From positions 1 to 64,000 of the forward strand of contig JAHRBC010000001.1 of assembly GCA_022702545.1 (NCBI GenBank): a stretch of DNA of 64,000 nt. The letters run 5' to 3'. Shown here piece by piece: positions 10,029 through 21,800 of the stretch. Source of the stretch: Phycomyces nitens. Its lineage: Eukaryota; Mucoromycota; Mucoromycetes; Mucorales; Phycomycetaceae. The notes under the pieces were generated by a model. That model did no database searches. It saw nothing but the letters and a program-made list of their open reading frames with translations, and was not told the DNA's origin. How positions within the stretch are numbered: the stretch's first letter is position 1; the number at the start of each line of letters is the position of its first letter. Made by a program: the position numbers and the translations under genes.

Positions 10029-12178
10029 GGTGACGCACTAGGTCGAATCAACCCAAGGTCCAGGAGCTCTTTGAGTTGACGCTTGAGCTCGTCCAACTCC
10101 AGGGGGCTCATCTTGAAGGGAGGTCGGCTGATTGGTCTCGCATCTCCTGTGTCAATGACATGCTGTACGTCTCGGTCGGGCGGGACACCTGGGAGTTCAT
10201 CTCTGAACACATCTGGAAAGTCCTTGGCCAGGTTACTCCAGTTAGACTCGCTGATTTCCTTGGCATGGTCTTCTTTGACATATAGCAGGAAGCTATCAGC
10301 CTCAGTCTTCTTCATTATTTTCTCCACCTGCTTGTGCGATACGAGGTAGTTCAGATGTTGTGTGCTTGGTCTTATGTTGTGCGGCTCAATGATGAACTCC
10401 TTGCCATTTCTGCATAGTTTCCAACTGTCATTGAACCAATCTGGAACCGGGTTTGCTTGCTGGAGCCAGGTTCTACCGAGGATCAAATCAAACTTCATTG
10501 GAAACACATATGCCTCAATAGTGTCTGTGTATCCATTGATTGAGATTGGCATGGTGATCTTCTTAGTGATTGAAATTCTGTGTCCTCCAGCTGTCTCTAC
10601 TTGGCGATCATGGACACGGACCACCTGGTTGGCTTTCATGGCGATCTCTGGGGTCACATAGTTTGCACTTGCACCACTGTCAATCAGAACCTCGATCATC
10701 TTTTCTTCATATACAGCCTTGTACAACGGCAAATCGGTGTTCACAGTAGCATTGAGCTGTTCCAAATGTATTAAATCTTCATTGCAAGTGACAGGGGCAT
10801 CAACATACTGGTAAGGTAAAGCTTTATTATCGTATTCTTTATAGTCAACACTATTGTAATCTTTTACATCCCTGTTACTGGGCTCTTGTCCTTCGGATGA
10901 GTGATCTCCTTTCAATTCCGCCGCATAGAATGACCTGTCCTTGTTGCCTTGTGCTCTGGAGCGTCCTTCATCCAGCTGTCGGATAGCTGCGATGCGTTCT
11001 TGACAGAAACGGCGGAGATGACCTGATTGGCCACACCAGAAACATGCACGGCTGTCTCTGCCTTCTTGCTGGTACGATTTTGTCTCAGAGCGGGGTGCGG
11101 AGTGTCTATTGTTTCGCTGGCCTGAGCGTCCACGATGATTGGTCCGCATGGACCCCCTCCCCTCCATAGCGTCAAGGTCCATGGGAGTGGGGCCATTATT
11201 GCTATTATACTGCGGAACAACTTCAGGGCGAGGCATGGGAGTGGGACGGCGGCCATTTTCATAGGCAAGGGCAGTGCGGGCAGCTTCAGCAAGGTCAAGA
11301 GGTTCGCGGAAACGAACCTGGCAACGGGTTTCTGGGCGCAGACCATTGACAAAACGGTCGAGGGCTTCGTCTTCCGTCATGGATGGGATATCCATACGGA
11401 GGTCTTGGAAAGTGTCAATGTAGGATTCGATTGAGCCACTCTGACGCAGGGAACGAATGCGGTCACGGGCATTCTGGATGGAGTGGACTGGGCGGAAGTT
11501 ATCATTGAGGAGGCGGGTGAACGTGCGCCAGTCAGAGGTACGGGTACCATTGTCTTCTAATCGTCGCCACCAAACATCAGCTCGATCACGGAGAAGAGTG
11601 ATGGCGTAAGACGTCCAGCTATCATAGTCCATACGGTGCAATTCGGCAAATCGCTCAACAGAGCGGATCCAACCGTCAATCTCGTTGGCTGAACGGGCAC
11701 CGCGGTAAAAGTCTGGGCGCTCGATGCGCACCGATGGGGGTAGGGAAACATTGGCCGGAGTAGGTGCTGGAACATGAGCAGGGGCCGGTGGTTGGGAGCT
11801 ACGGAGAGCTTCGGTAAAGGCGGCGATCAACTCAGGCATGGAGATGGTCGCAGGGACACTGGGAGTGGGGGAGACTGGTTCACTCATTGGGGGTTCAGAC
11901 AGGGTACTGGGAACAGGTATGTAGACGGGCGAATCTGGGTCCGTGGGTGTAGAAACAGGTACACCGGTTAACTTGGCTACAATAAGGTTGGCTTGGGCTT
12001 CCCAAAAGGCTATTCGAGCAGGGGTAGAACGGATACGCTGGTCCGAAGGGATATGGGGGACGGTACGGGCAAATGTAGAGGGAAGTAGGGCCTGAACTCG
12101 TTCTTCAATCTCAAAGGACTTCTTTTGAGCGTCTGTAAACTGTGTTTCTGTCTTTTTCAGGTCGGAAGACTTGGTCAT
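9956..12178 (-). CDS. Ty3-A Gag-protease with the beginning of reverse transcriptase
   Basis: 740 codons from an ATG only 12 nt inside the 5' LTR. The capsid-like Gag core lies at about residues 155-305 (WIRSVERF ... YIDTFQDL ... LDRFVNGL). A CX2CX4HX4C zinc knuckle (CFWCGQSGHLRRFC) sits at about residues 379-392. The aspartic protease motif DSGAS is at about residue 500. The reverse transcriptase opening (PPFKMSPLELDEL) begins at about residue 680. The frame then diverges after VLFVK, where the sister element at 58652 continues without a break. A missing A in an A-run on the coding strand (plus 10000-10004) explains this, so Gag and Pol were most likely one polyprotein. A sequencing error is a live alternative. 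Confidence 0.93.
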   Translation of the reverse strand: MTKSSDLKKTETQFTDAQKKSFEIEERVQALLPSTFARTVPHIPSDQRIRSTPARIAFWEAQANLIVAKLTGVPVSTPTDPDSPVYIPVPSTLSEPPMSEPVSPTPSVPATISMPELIAAFTEALRSSQPPAPAHVPAPTPANVSLPPSVRIERPDFYRGARSANEIDGWIRSVERFAELHRMDYDSWTSYAITLLRDRADVWWRRLEDNGTRTSDWRTFTRLLNDNFRPVHSIQNARDRIRSLRQSGSIESYIDTFQDLRMDIPSMTEDEALDRFVNGLRPETRCQVRFREPLDLAEAARTALAYENGRRPTPMPRPEVVPQYNSNNGPTPMDLDAMEGRGSMRTNHRGRSGQRNNRHSAPRSETKSYQQEGRDSRACFWCGQSGHLRRFCQERIAAIRQLDEGRSRAQGNKDRSFYAAELKGDHSSEGQEPSNRDVKDYNSVDYKEYDNKALPYQYVDAPVTCNEDLIHLEQLNATVNTDLPLYKAVYEEKMIEVLIDSGASANYVTPEIAMKANQVVRVHDRQVETAGGHRISITKKITMPISINGYTDTIEAYVFPMKFDLILGRTWLQQANPVPDWFNDSWKLCRNGKEFIIEPHNIRPSTQHLNYLVSHKQVEKIMKKTEADSFLLYVKEDHAKEISESNWSNLAKDFPDVFRDELPGVPPDRDVQHVIDTGDARPISRPPFKMSPLELDELKRQLKELLDLGLIRPSASPWGAPVLFVKRKMARCVCASITAL

Positions 12179-12188
12179 TCAGCTACCA
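12179..12188 (-). other. Primer-binding site of Ty3-A
   Basis: TGGTAGCTGA follows the 5' LTR by 2 nt on the minus strand and touches the gag ATG. The other Ty3 element (52566) has the same TTGGTAGCTGAA at the same place. The matching tRNA would end in TCAGCTA-CCA, an A1-U72 type end as in eukaryotic initiator tRNA-Met. That tRNA identity is inference. Confidence 0.65.
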
Positions 12189-12190
12189 AT

Positions 12191-12566
12191 TGTCAGGTAT
12201 CGATCTGGTATTTCTTTTCTGGCACTTGTAACTAAGTCGCAGAATCAATACCACTGGGGATCGTCAATTTCAAATAATAGTTTTTAGGTAATAGATAGAT
12301 GGCTTTTTATTGATACAAATCCTTTTACTATTTATACAAAATGTAATTAGATTTATGGCTAAATGTATAGCTACGTTAATATGTCTTAGATGGCTATTGT
12401 CCAGTAGAATATACTTAAGAGATATTCGCAATCTAAGACACTTGAGACATTTAGAAACATATATAGGGAAACCAATCGGCAAGGTCTTGATCGTTTACCC
12501 AACAAGGTCAACCATTACTGGTTGCCTATCAAGAGCCGATTTCGGTTGCCGATGTCAACTCTGACA
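12191..12566 (-). repeat. 5' LTR of Ty3-A
   Basis: This 376-bp LTR differs from the 7041-7416 copy at one base that I can see. It is followed by the duplicated target ACGT. Confidence 0.95.
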
Positions 12567-12587
12567 ACGTAGTCAAATTGGTCAAGC

Positions 12588-12933
12588 TGTCAGAGTTGAC
12601 ATAGCGAATAATAACCCAGATAATCAGGTACCCAATCGGTAATGCTTTTAACATATGTCTTCAAGGTTATACTGATTGGTTCCCCTTTTTATAAAACCAA
12701 GACATATTCTCATCGCCTCTCATAGAGATAACCAATGTGTCTTGAGTAAAAAGTAATTAGTTTAGATAGTTTCACTTATAAAATCTGTATAAATACTACA
12801 ACGATTTGTATCAATAAAAAGGCATTCAATTCTCTATATTCTTATTTATTCTAAACGTCCTAGTTGGTGGTGATCTATTGCAAAACTCATCTAAGTCAAG
12901 CATTAGCAAGATACACCCAGTCGAGACTTGACA
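12588..12933 (+). repeat. Solo LTR (family LTR3), 346 bp
   Basis: It starts TGTCAGAGTTGACATAGC and ends GAGACTTGACA, with the 4-bp duplication AAGC (12584-12587 and 12934-12937). It contains TATA-like CTTATAAAATC and TATAAATAC boxes and an AATAAA site, which set its plus orientation. A second copy in the opposite orientation lies at 50762-51431. It is inserted in LTR4. Confidence 0.88.
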
Positions 12934-13093
12934 AAGCTTTAATACACAGGAGTATTCAAAATAAGAGAGAGGATAAAAGATAATTTTTATTGTTTTGAAT
13001 TTGGATATCTTATATAGTTTTCTAAATGATTATTCATCTTTGACTACACTGAAGAGGTGTCTAATGTTCTTACAAAATTATTATAAACGGATT

Positions 13094-13109
13094 CACTGCA
13101 AAAGAAGGG
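13094..13109 (+). repeat. Left terminal inverted repeat of the CACTG transposon
   Basis: CACTGCAAAAGAAGGG, matched by the inverted copy at 30240-30255. Confidence 0.93.
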
Positions 13110-14802
13110 CCATTTTAGTATACTGATATTTATAAAATTCTTGACTGAATGATAAAGATTTGATATAATATTTGCCAAATTTTTTAATATTAAATTTTTA
13201 GGATTCGTTGTCTGAATGATTCCAATCAGTATACTGAAACGTCAAAGCGCAAAAAGCAAAAGGTGGGTTATTTTTTTTGTGCTTTTTTTTGTCACGAAAA
13301 TTGGGGGGTTTCTTTTTTTTTCGTCCCATATTTTCTAGCCCCGAAGGATTCAGTTCTTTAAATTACTTTATATAGGTTGCTCTCTTCAATATTAAAGCAG
13401 TGTCCTCATAGGATTCAGTATGAATTCGGTATGAATTCATGGCAGATACAGGCCAAAGATGTAGTTTATAATAGTTTTTATTGGATAAAAAAAGTTTTCC
13501 TAATGATTTCTATTCGTTCTCATCTCTACTCACTCCTACTTTTATTGCCTAATATGCTAGCCTTGCCCTTTTCTCAATTGGATGGGTATTCTATTACTCA
13601 TCCGGAGAATATATGGGTTACCCTGGTCTACTAGACCCCCTACCTTTCTTTGTTACTTGCTGCGGCACTGCTTACATGGGTGTTTGTTTTCTTTTGAATA
13701 AAAAAAGAGGGTGGCTAGATAATTTTCATGGGTGTATTTTAGCAGACTGTAAAATAATTTGAATGGAACAACAATACTTACATTGGTATTTATATCGAGA
13801 AAACTTGAATACTTTGATAAATGGTATAGAAAATTTCGGTAATATCTATTAAGAATATGTCAGGAAAATAATATAAACGTTGAGTGGTTATATACTTACT
13901 TGGTCATCAGTGTAATGGGCGCAATGGGCGCAATGGCCGACCAGATGAAGAATATTTCAATTACATCTATTAGATAATAGATTAGTAAAGTGATATAAGG
14001 GCTGAAAGGTTGTATACTTACTTGGTAATGGGTATAACGGACACAATTACTGACCAGATGACATGGAATCGGCACATACCAGATGACCGAAAAAATTCTA
14101 ATGAATGGAACGAATGTTAATAAAGCATGTCTAGTGTATAAAGGAGTGTCATCATACCATAATATACAGCAAAGTGCTCCTCTGTATTTGTTTGTAATGG
14201 AAGGCCGTGAATTACTAAGCAGAGCAATGAGCTTGTGGAAACTGAATGGGATAATAAAAAAGAACATTACCAGTATACCAGAGTTATTGACATAAACCAG
14301 CAGCCCTTGTATGGATATAGAAAAGAATATCTGGACAAATATAAAGTCATGATGAGTAAAAAAAAATTTAAAAGAGAATGATGCTTACCATGCCAAAAAG
14401 TAAAGGAAAGGAAAAGAAAAGAAAAGAACAAAGGTTGAAAGCAAAAATCTAATAGAGATCAACGGCGATATTGAGTGTCCCAAATGTGACGTGGAACTAA
14501 TAAGCCCACTTAATAAAACGATTTGTATTTTTGAAACAGAGCCCAAATATTACAAATGGATTAGTCAGTGCAAGCAAATTAAATGGATTAGCCAGTTGAA
14601 GCAGATTACTAAGTATACCTGACAGCATAATGTAAGCAAAGATCAAAATACTATAAAAGCTCTTTAGAAAGAAGTACACTTTTTAATTACTTTTAATTAC
14701 TTTCTCATGTATGTATTATTTACAGAATATTTCAAAATCTATTGGAAAATAGATATTCATAATCAACGAACCTCACACTTTAATATATTTTTCTAGTATT
14801 CA
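13110..14802. other. Subterminal non-coding region of the CACTG transposon
   Basis: I see no convincing gene here. It holds AT-rich sequence, poly-T and poly-G runs at about 13270-13330, and two diverged copies of a roughly 120-bp segment. Each copy includes TATACTTACTTGGT and GACCAGATGA (13888-13940 and 14011-14060). Near 14490-14510 a short open stretch contains CPKCDVELI, a possible zinc-ribbon remnant, but it has no start codon in frame. Upstream of 14803 the sequence is AT-rich and may hold the accessory-gene promoter. Confidence 0.5.
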
Positions 14803-15901
14803 ATGTCTCAATTTATATCATCAAGCTCTAAAAAGACCTACAAGTTGACTACCAAGAAGTCGATTGGTAAGACTAGTGGCACTAGACCAGCAGGAACCGT
14901 GATGCAGACGATCCTTCCTGCTCCAAGCAACAACGCTGAACAGGACGGCACAGTGTTGTCAAACCTGTCGGCTCTTCAGACAAGACTGAATGAGTCGCAT
15001 GTCCTGTTGCAGCAGGTCCATCAAGGGATGGAATCCCTCAAGAACTCGAATGGCAACAGTAGCCAAGTTTCCCCCCATCAAGCTCCACCACCACAGATGT
15101 ATATGAAGTATCAACTTCCATCGGTCTCAGTAGGATATCTATATATAAATATTAATTTTATATCGATGAATTACTTACCCTATATCATATAGCGCCTCAT
15201 ACGATCAGAGACAAGGAATGTCTTGGTGTCTACACCATTGACAATGAATGAGGGGGCGCTCTCTTTGTCCAACCGGCCTATTGCAGACAAGGTCCGGATG
15301 TATATCCATCAACAGCCCGAAGGACAGCCTCTTGCATCTGCAGTCATAGAGGAAAAAACAAGACGGCACATCTCGTACAAGCTAAACAGAGCCAACACCT
15401 CGCCAGAAAAGTTAGCTAAGCGAAACCAGTCTTCTCGTAGACGTATGAGAAAAACAAGAGTTAGTATAATATAATATTTGTTTTCATACTTCTAATACTT
15501 GATTTTGAAATAGATCCTCGAAGCCTACAAGAGGCTGCATTTGGCAGACAAGGCAAACTTGGAGTCCAAGTATGGAGAGACCGTTGAGGATCTCTTGGAC
15601 AAAGAGATGTTGTCCGACATTGAGTCTGATGATGAGCAACGGGAGTATACCGTTTATACTCCCAGCAATAGACATCCTTTGGTAAGATATTGTTCGGGCA
15701 AATTTGATGTGCTTAATATAATTAATTAATTCGATTATGATATAGGTCGAGGAGTACTTGGGCAAGTTGAAAGCCCAGAGGAGCAAGGAAAAGAAGATGA
15801 AGGTCATTGACTTTTCTTCTTGTCCTGTTGAAAGTAGACATATTGAATTGTCAAAAGAGCAGAAGGCGCGTGTTGCCAAGTGGATTGCAACATGGCAATA
15901 A
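14803..15901 (+). CDS. Accessory (TnpA-like) protein of the CACTG transposon, 305 aa, four exons
   Basis: The proposed exons are 14803-15129, 15193-15459, 15514-15681 and 15746-15901. All three introns are phase 0, 54-64 bp long, with GT-AG ends, and joining the exons gives 305 codons without a stop. The N-terminus is rich in Ser, Lys and Thr (SSSSKKTYKLTTKKSIGK) and is followed by a possible helical stretch (LSALQTRLNESHVLLQQVHQ). A basic patch, RNQSSRRRMRKTR, ends exon 2 and an acidic segment lies in exon 3. I recognise no named family. By position it is the second gene of a CACTA element, where such proteins usually bind subterminal repeats; that role is inferred. It converges on the transposase gene. 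An AATAAA overlaps the stop. Confidence 0.72.
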
Positions 15902-16431
15902 AAATATTTGTATTTGGTTGTCTTGATATAATGGTCTTTATTGAATAAGTTGAAACAAGTTGTTGGGCTGGAAGATGATGGTGGTAGGATTGGCATTACT
16001 CGTTTTTGTATTGTTGAAGCATCAAAAAATAAAGAAAGACAAGATGGTGAGAAACAATGTTATTTTTAATGGTTATTTTATTTTAGTCGTAATTATTGCA
16101 AAACAAATATTTAATAGCAAAATAAAATATTTTCATCGGCTTTATAAACTTGGAATTTGAATGAAAATTTTTAGTATATTATGTAGTATAAACTTTAAAA
16201 TATAGCTGATCATCGGATATTAAATAAACAACTACTTGGCTTATTGCATAATGAGCTGGAGAAAATAAATATTTGTTTTGATATCTGTTTTAAAGGACAT
16301 AACTTGTATATATCAATTTACTATTTTAATCAATCTTAAAAATGTATTGATAAAAGAGCAGATAGTAAAGTAAAACAAGAAAAATAAGCATTACGTGGCT
16401 GATGTTTGTGGTCAAAAACGCAATTTTTTTA
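15902..16431. other. Intergenic region between two convergent transposon genes
   Basis: AT-rich, with no reading frame I can support. It should contain the 3' ends of both transcripts. Confidence 0.5.
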
Positions 16432-18104
16432 TTAAGTGACGACTTTTCTAGGTAATGGAATAATCAGGCGTTTTTGAGACCCTTGTTGGAGATTGTGAGT
16501 TGTCAATGCAAAGCAAGAATGCAGACGATGTACTGGAATAATACACTCAACGGTCTCCTCTAAAAACCCCTTCTCCCACAGCTCCAGACCTTGGTTGATC
16601 AACGGTTGATATCTGCCAGCATTATACGTCGGAAACCATTTGACGAAAGCAAAAGTAGAAACTCTTTCGATTCCACCAATCTTGATAACATGAGTAAATA
16701 AATACTCAATCTGGCCGGGAAATGCAACAAATTCACTTGTCGAATTGTCCAGAAACAAGACTTGTACAAAAGAACCGCGCTTTTTCTTTTCACCACTCCA
16801 ATACTCTTGTCCTAGCAACGAAATCTTCTTCATCTTGCGAATCCGGTCGTTGATATAGACATGCCCTCCAAGTGGGATGCTATCCGTGGCACAGAAGGAA
16901 ATGCCGGTGTCTTGGTAAGCCTTGTTATAGAATTCGACCAAGTACTTATAATGATTGCCAGTCATTATAGATAAAGGCGACAATTTCAATGGCAACGAGG
17001 TCAATGGCAGGGCTTCACTTCCAGTGACATTAAACCATGGATTGGTGGCGGCTTGGAGAAACATATTGAGGCTGAATTGCAGATGTGGAGGGTGGCCATA
17101 CTCAGAATTCACCAAGGATCTGACAGGCGTCGGTGCTATTTGAGCAACTTCTTGGAGAAATTCTACCATGGGCGGTGAAAGTTTGGCAGTATAAAACTGA
17201 AGAAAGTTGCTGATAAATGCCTTTTCCAAGAAGACCTTCATGAAAGTAATCTCAAAGCCAGTGCGGCGATTTGTCTTGATGTTCTTGAGCTTGCCATTGT
17301 ATCGTTCAAAGCTATACAACCAGAATGCATAGACAGGGCCAAAGTCAAGCATAGACTCACGTAAGTGCATATGCAGATGCATGTTTGGTGTGATGCTGAC
17401 AGTTCCATACAAAATCTCGCACTTTTCGCCAAAATTGCCAAGGAGCTGGTGTGCCTCGTCTATACTCTGAGTCGTGACAGATGGTCCTGTCAATAGACAG
17501 CATGCATCAACGAATACTAGCCAGTTATTGTAGTCTGTTTCTGGCAAAGCATTCTCCAGGACAACCAGCGAATACACAAGACACCACGATTGCCACTCGT
17601 CTGCCTTCATGTATGGGAACCCAGAAGCAATTTTGTTGGACAATACAGCATATCCAGGAGGAACAAGGATTGAATCTGCCAGATGCTGCATGCGGGCAAG
17701 AGTGGTACTGGGAAAATAGCCAAGGTCTCTCCAAATGTTGACAATCTGTTTGGCTGTGCCAAGAAACAAGTTGTGCATAGGATCCACAATTGTACACCGA
17801 ACAGGATCAAAGTAATGTAGGCGGTGCAATTCTGAATACCGGGTACCATTGTGCTTCTCCAACTCTGCTCGCTCGACGTCTGATTCTGCATTGAACCACA
17901 TTTCGGCAGGCACAGCATTGGTTGCCTGTTCTCTTGGTGTCCAATTCTCAACGTCAAATCCAGAGTAATCAATCTTGCTTGATCCATCGATCACCGAAAA
18001 CTGACGTGCACACTTGTGACAGGCGTTGGTGCTTGCATGTCCTGTAAATCCCGCGGTTTTTCTTGCAGCAGGTATATCACAGGCAACACACATGAGAGCA
18101 GCAC

Positions 18105-18723
18105 TGTTGTGGGTAGAAATAAACTTGGAAAGATACGAAAGAATTCGTGAGAACTTGTGTAGGGTGTTTATTCCAAAGAAAAAGGTTATCTTTCTACACA
18201 GAACTAACTACTGATATTTATATGTTTTCTGATTTATAATTCAGTATATGCTTTGGTAATATTTATCACGATGAGTCATCTTCCAGGAGTATTGTCTTTC
18301 TGGAAAGATCCAGAGAGACCTATTGATATGATACTTCTCCAGTCAGATCAGCCAGAGAGCTTTGGTAAAGAAGAGCATTTATGCTATTGGTAATATTTTA
18401 ATATTCCGACCCAGATACTCGGGTAATGTTTTTAGAATTATTAATTCATTGTAGTTGTAGTCTCTCAATCAAGTATTCATATAATCAACGAAATATGTAG
18501 ATGGAATATGATGATGCCATTAGATAAATATGTGTATATCTGTATATCCCATATTATGGTGATAACAATAATAATAATAAATAATAATCAATTATGTGTA
18601 TGATGATCTGTGTATTGGATAATCTCATAAAGCCAGATCCGTTTGACTGGAATAGCTGAGGATATTATTTTATCCTTCAGTCTTACTCTCAGATTCAGCA
18701 GTGATCAATACTCATTTACAACA
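18105..18723 (-). repeat. 3' LTR of the chromovirus
   Basis: This 619-bp LTR is preceded on the coding strand by a purine-rich tract (GGTGGAGGATAA, plus 18724-18735). Confidence 0.94.
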
Positions 18724-18896
18724 TTATCCTCCACCAGATTCAACAATACCTTTTGTTGATTCGGCATAAAACATCTCATTTACTATTTCATGATCTGGCC
18801 AATTGCTTGTTTTATTCAAGTCAATCATGCACATAATTTTTTGTACTTTTTATGGAGATCTACACTGTAAACTCAGCTTCGTGGATTACGTGTTCA

Positions 18897-21800
18897 TTAT
18901 TTTTGATTTTTGATTGCTCTTCTTTTGTGTAATCTTTCTTCTCTACTCAAAGTGGTAGGAAGCGTTCTTTTCTTGTGCTCATCGTTATTGTTACTTTTAC
19001 CATTTAGTTTAGAGGTGTGAACTGTTTTCTTATTTGAGGATGCACTCTTGTTAATCAAGTCTTCGGCTCTCTCATTCTCTAAACGTTCCAACTCTCTAAC
19101 TTTCTTCCAGTACTTTTGTACGATTATGGAATCAGTAAAGTCTTCAGCCATTTGCCATGTATTGGCACGTTCGCCATAACCAGCCCATTTGACCAAATAT
19201 TCCCGTTGACCAGCAGTACCACGATGATCTCGAATGTCTTCAACTTCGTAGAGCTCATTCTCAATTGTTGATTCATCAATGGTGACCATCTTGAGTTCGG
19301 AGGGTGTATAATTTCGGTGTAACAATTCACCTTGCTCATCCTTTAGCTCGTACGATCCTCCTTTATTCTTTCGAACCACTGTATATGGACCTTCATAAAT
19401 AGGTGCCAATTTGTTTGATCGATGTGGTAATCTGACCATTATGTGTGTTCCTTTGGGGATGTCGATTAGGATATTTTTATGATCATATTTCTTTTTCAAT
19501 TCCTCATTAATCCTTAACACACGTTCGTTAATGGCAGGGAATATGATATTTTCCATATGATCAATCTGCTTCTCTAGCTCATCAATTGTCATTGTGGCTT
19601 TAGGAAGAGAGTGTTTTCCTTTGTCACTATACTCATCAGGTACATTGACTCTGCGAGCATACATTAATGAAAACGGTGCGCTTAGTGTCTTTTGAGGAAT
19701 ATGTCTATTGATGCATAGCTGAACAATCGGCAGATAGTGACACCAGTCATTGCTGTTCGCTCTCATCATTTTACGTACAGTATTCTCTGCAATCTTTACA
19801 CTAGCTTCAGCAATACCATTCCCTTGTGGATGATATGCCGTAGAATATCTCCTATCTATCCCAAGCTCTTTAGATAGGCTTGACATCAAAGAGTTTCTGA
19901 ATTCCAGACCATTGTCACTTTGCATTACTTTGGGAAAACCATAATCTCCAAAAATCTTTATCAATGCTTTAGCTATTGTTGTTGAGTTCTTGTTTGGCAG
20001 TGGTCTCAAGATCACATACTTGGAGCATACATCAACCAGAACCAACATGTACGTGTGTCCATCCTCTGATACAGGGAATTCACCGCATAAATCAATTGCA
20101 ACATGATCAAATGGTCGGAATGCTACAACATTAGTCAATGGGTGATAGCCTCTCTTGCTAATATTGTGCTTCTGACATTCAGGGCAAGAACGGATAATCT
20201 CTTTAGCCTCTTCATATATATTAGTCCAGTGTAAGCCTTGTGAATGAAGATCATTCACTATAGCTTGACTTCCAAAGTGACCAAACGAATGTGCTTCTTT
20301 TAATAAGCCATTACGCTTTTCTTCAGGAGGTGACATATAGTCAGACGTCTCTGATACATTTTCGACGAGTTGCGTTGCAAGTACATTTAGCACTCTGTCT
20401 TTACTATATTTTTTCTTTCGAACAATAACTCTACTTTTGGGTTGTAGGTTATCTGTTCTGATTTTTCTCAATCCATCATCCTCCACCAGCTTGTCACTAT
20501 CCTCTGGAGGATACAAGCGGCTTAATAAATCAGGTAGCTTATTCAATAAGCCAGGAATATGGACCACCTTAAAATCAAAGTCAAGGATTGTCTCAATCCA
20601 GCCAATCATCATTGGATTAGTGATTTTTTGAGTATGGAGATAAATGAGTGCTCGATGATCAGTAAAAATAGTGAACTGTCGGCCCCATAGAAATGGACGG
20701 AATTTTTCAAGCGCCAGAACGACTGCATATAATTCTCTTTTAGTTGTGCTCCATCGTCGTTGCGATGGGCTCAATGAAGTTGATACAAAGCTGATATATT
20801 TATCGCGCCCTTGTTCATCTCGCTGAAACAATAAGCAGGCTGCTCCATAAAGGGATGCATCTGTGGCCACATACATTTCACGTGACATATCTGCGTAATG
20901 AAGAATCAAATCTTTGTGCAATATGTCTTTTAGAGCTTTAAAGCTTTGTGTCTGCTCATCTGTCCATTGATCAGATACATTCTTGGCATGACTTAACCGT
21001 GAAATAGGCTCAGCTACCTTTGAAATCATAGGAATATAATCTCTAAAGTAATTGATCAAACCCATGAATTGCTGAATCTGTTTCGCAGTTCTAGGAATAG
21101 GCCATTTGTCAACATTTGTCAACTTTCGCTTATCAACCTTGGTGCCTGTCTCATTGACGACAAAACCAAGCAATCTCACTGAATGTTGAAACCAGACACA
21201 TTTTTCTGAGTTCAGGATCAACTTCGCGGATGACAATTTCTCAATAACTAGTTTGACATCTTTGACATGCTGTTCAAATGTTTCACTGGCAACGATACAA
21301 TCATCAACAAAATTCTGTACACAGTCAATCTTATCAAATAAAGTAGCCATGACATGTTGAAATTGTGAAGTAAGCATCTTTAAGCCAAAACAGCCTTTAA
21401 TAAAGCTATATTGTTGCCCATCTAAATGAGTAAATGTCAATTTATGTACATCCTCAGGTGCAACTTTGAAACGATGATACGCATTGGATAAGTCAAGTGT
21501 GGTAAAGAATTTCTTTCCACTCAAGTTTTGGAATATTGTTTGGATTTTTGGAATTGGGTAATTGAATGTGGGAGGTAGGATCTGATTCAACAATCTTACG
21601 TCCAAACACACTCTATGACTAACAATCTCACCAGCTTTGTTTCTCTTTGGAACAAGCAACATTGGACTGTTAAAGGAAGTGTTGGTCTTGGACTTTACAA
21701 TAGTTCCTGTCTCAAGCCATTCTTTTACTTGCTTGTCAAGTGTTGGTCTTAGAGCGTGCGGTATGGGATACTGCCGTCTGTAAGCCGTAGCACCTTCCTT

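Larger units (their letters stand above)
7041..12566 (-). mobile_element. Ty3-type LTR retrotransposon (Ty3-A), nearly intact
   Basis: Two 376-bp LTRs (7041-7416 and 12191-12566) flank a gag-pol region on the minus strand. The LTRs begin TGTCAG and end CTGACA. I see one difference between them, near position 7118 versus 12268 (G versus T), so the insertion is recent. The 4-bp duplication ACGT (7037-7040 and 12567-12570) is confirmed by the empty site in the LTR4 copy near 50860. Domain order is Gag, zinc knuckle, protease, reverse transcriptase, RNase H, integrase, the Ty3 (Metaviridae) order, with no chromodomain. One frameshift at about 10000-10004 breaks the single long reading frame. Confidence 0.95.

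Noticed and set aside
13260..13330. G-quadruplex or terminator-like structure in the G/T runs
   Set aside because: Only one long G-run; the rest is poly-T, not enough for a specific claim.
13377..13634. 85-codon ORF in the CACTG transposon
   Set aside because: Low-complexity hydrophobic translation in AT-rich DNA, no homologous feature, no support from neighbours.
13896..14267. 123-codon minus-strand ORF
   Set aside because: It is Ile/Phe-rich, crosses a locally duplicated segment and resembles no family.
14395..14620. Possible small zinc protein (CPKCDVELI)
   Set aside because: No ATG in frame and an upstream TAA; at most an old exon fragment.
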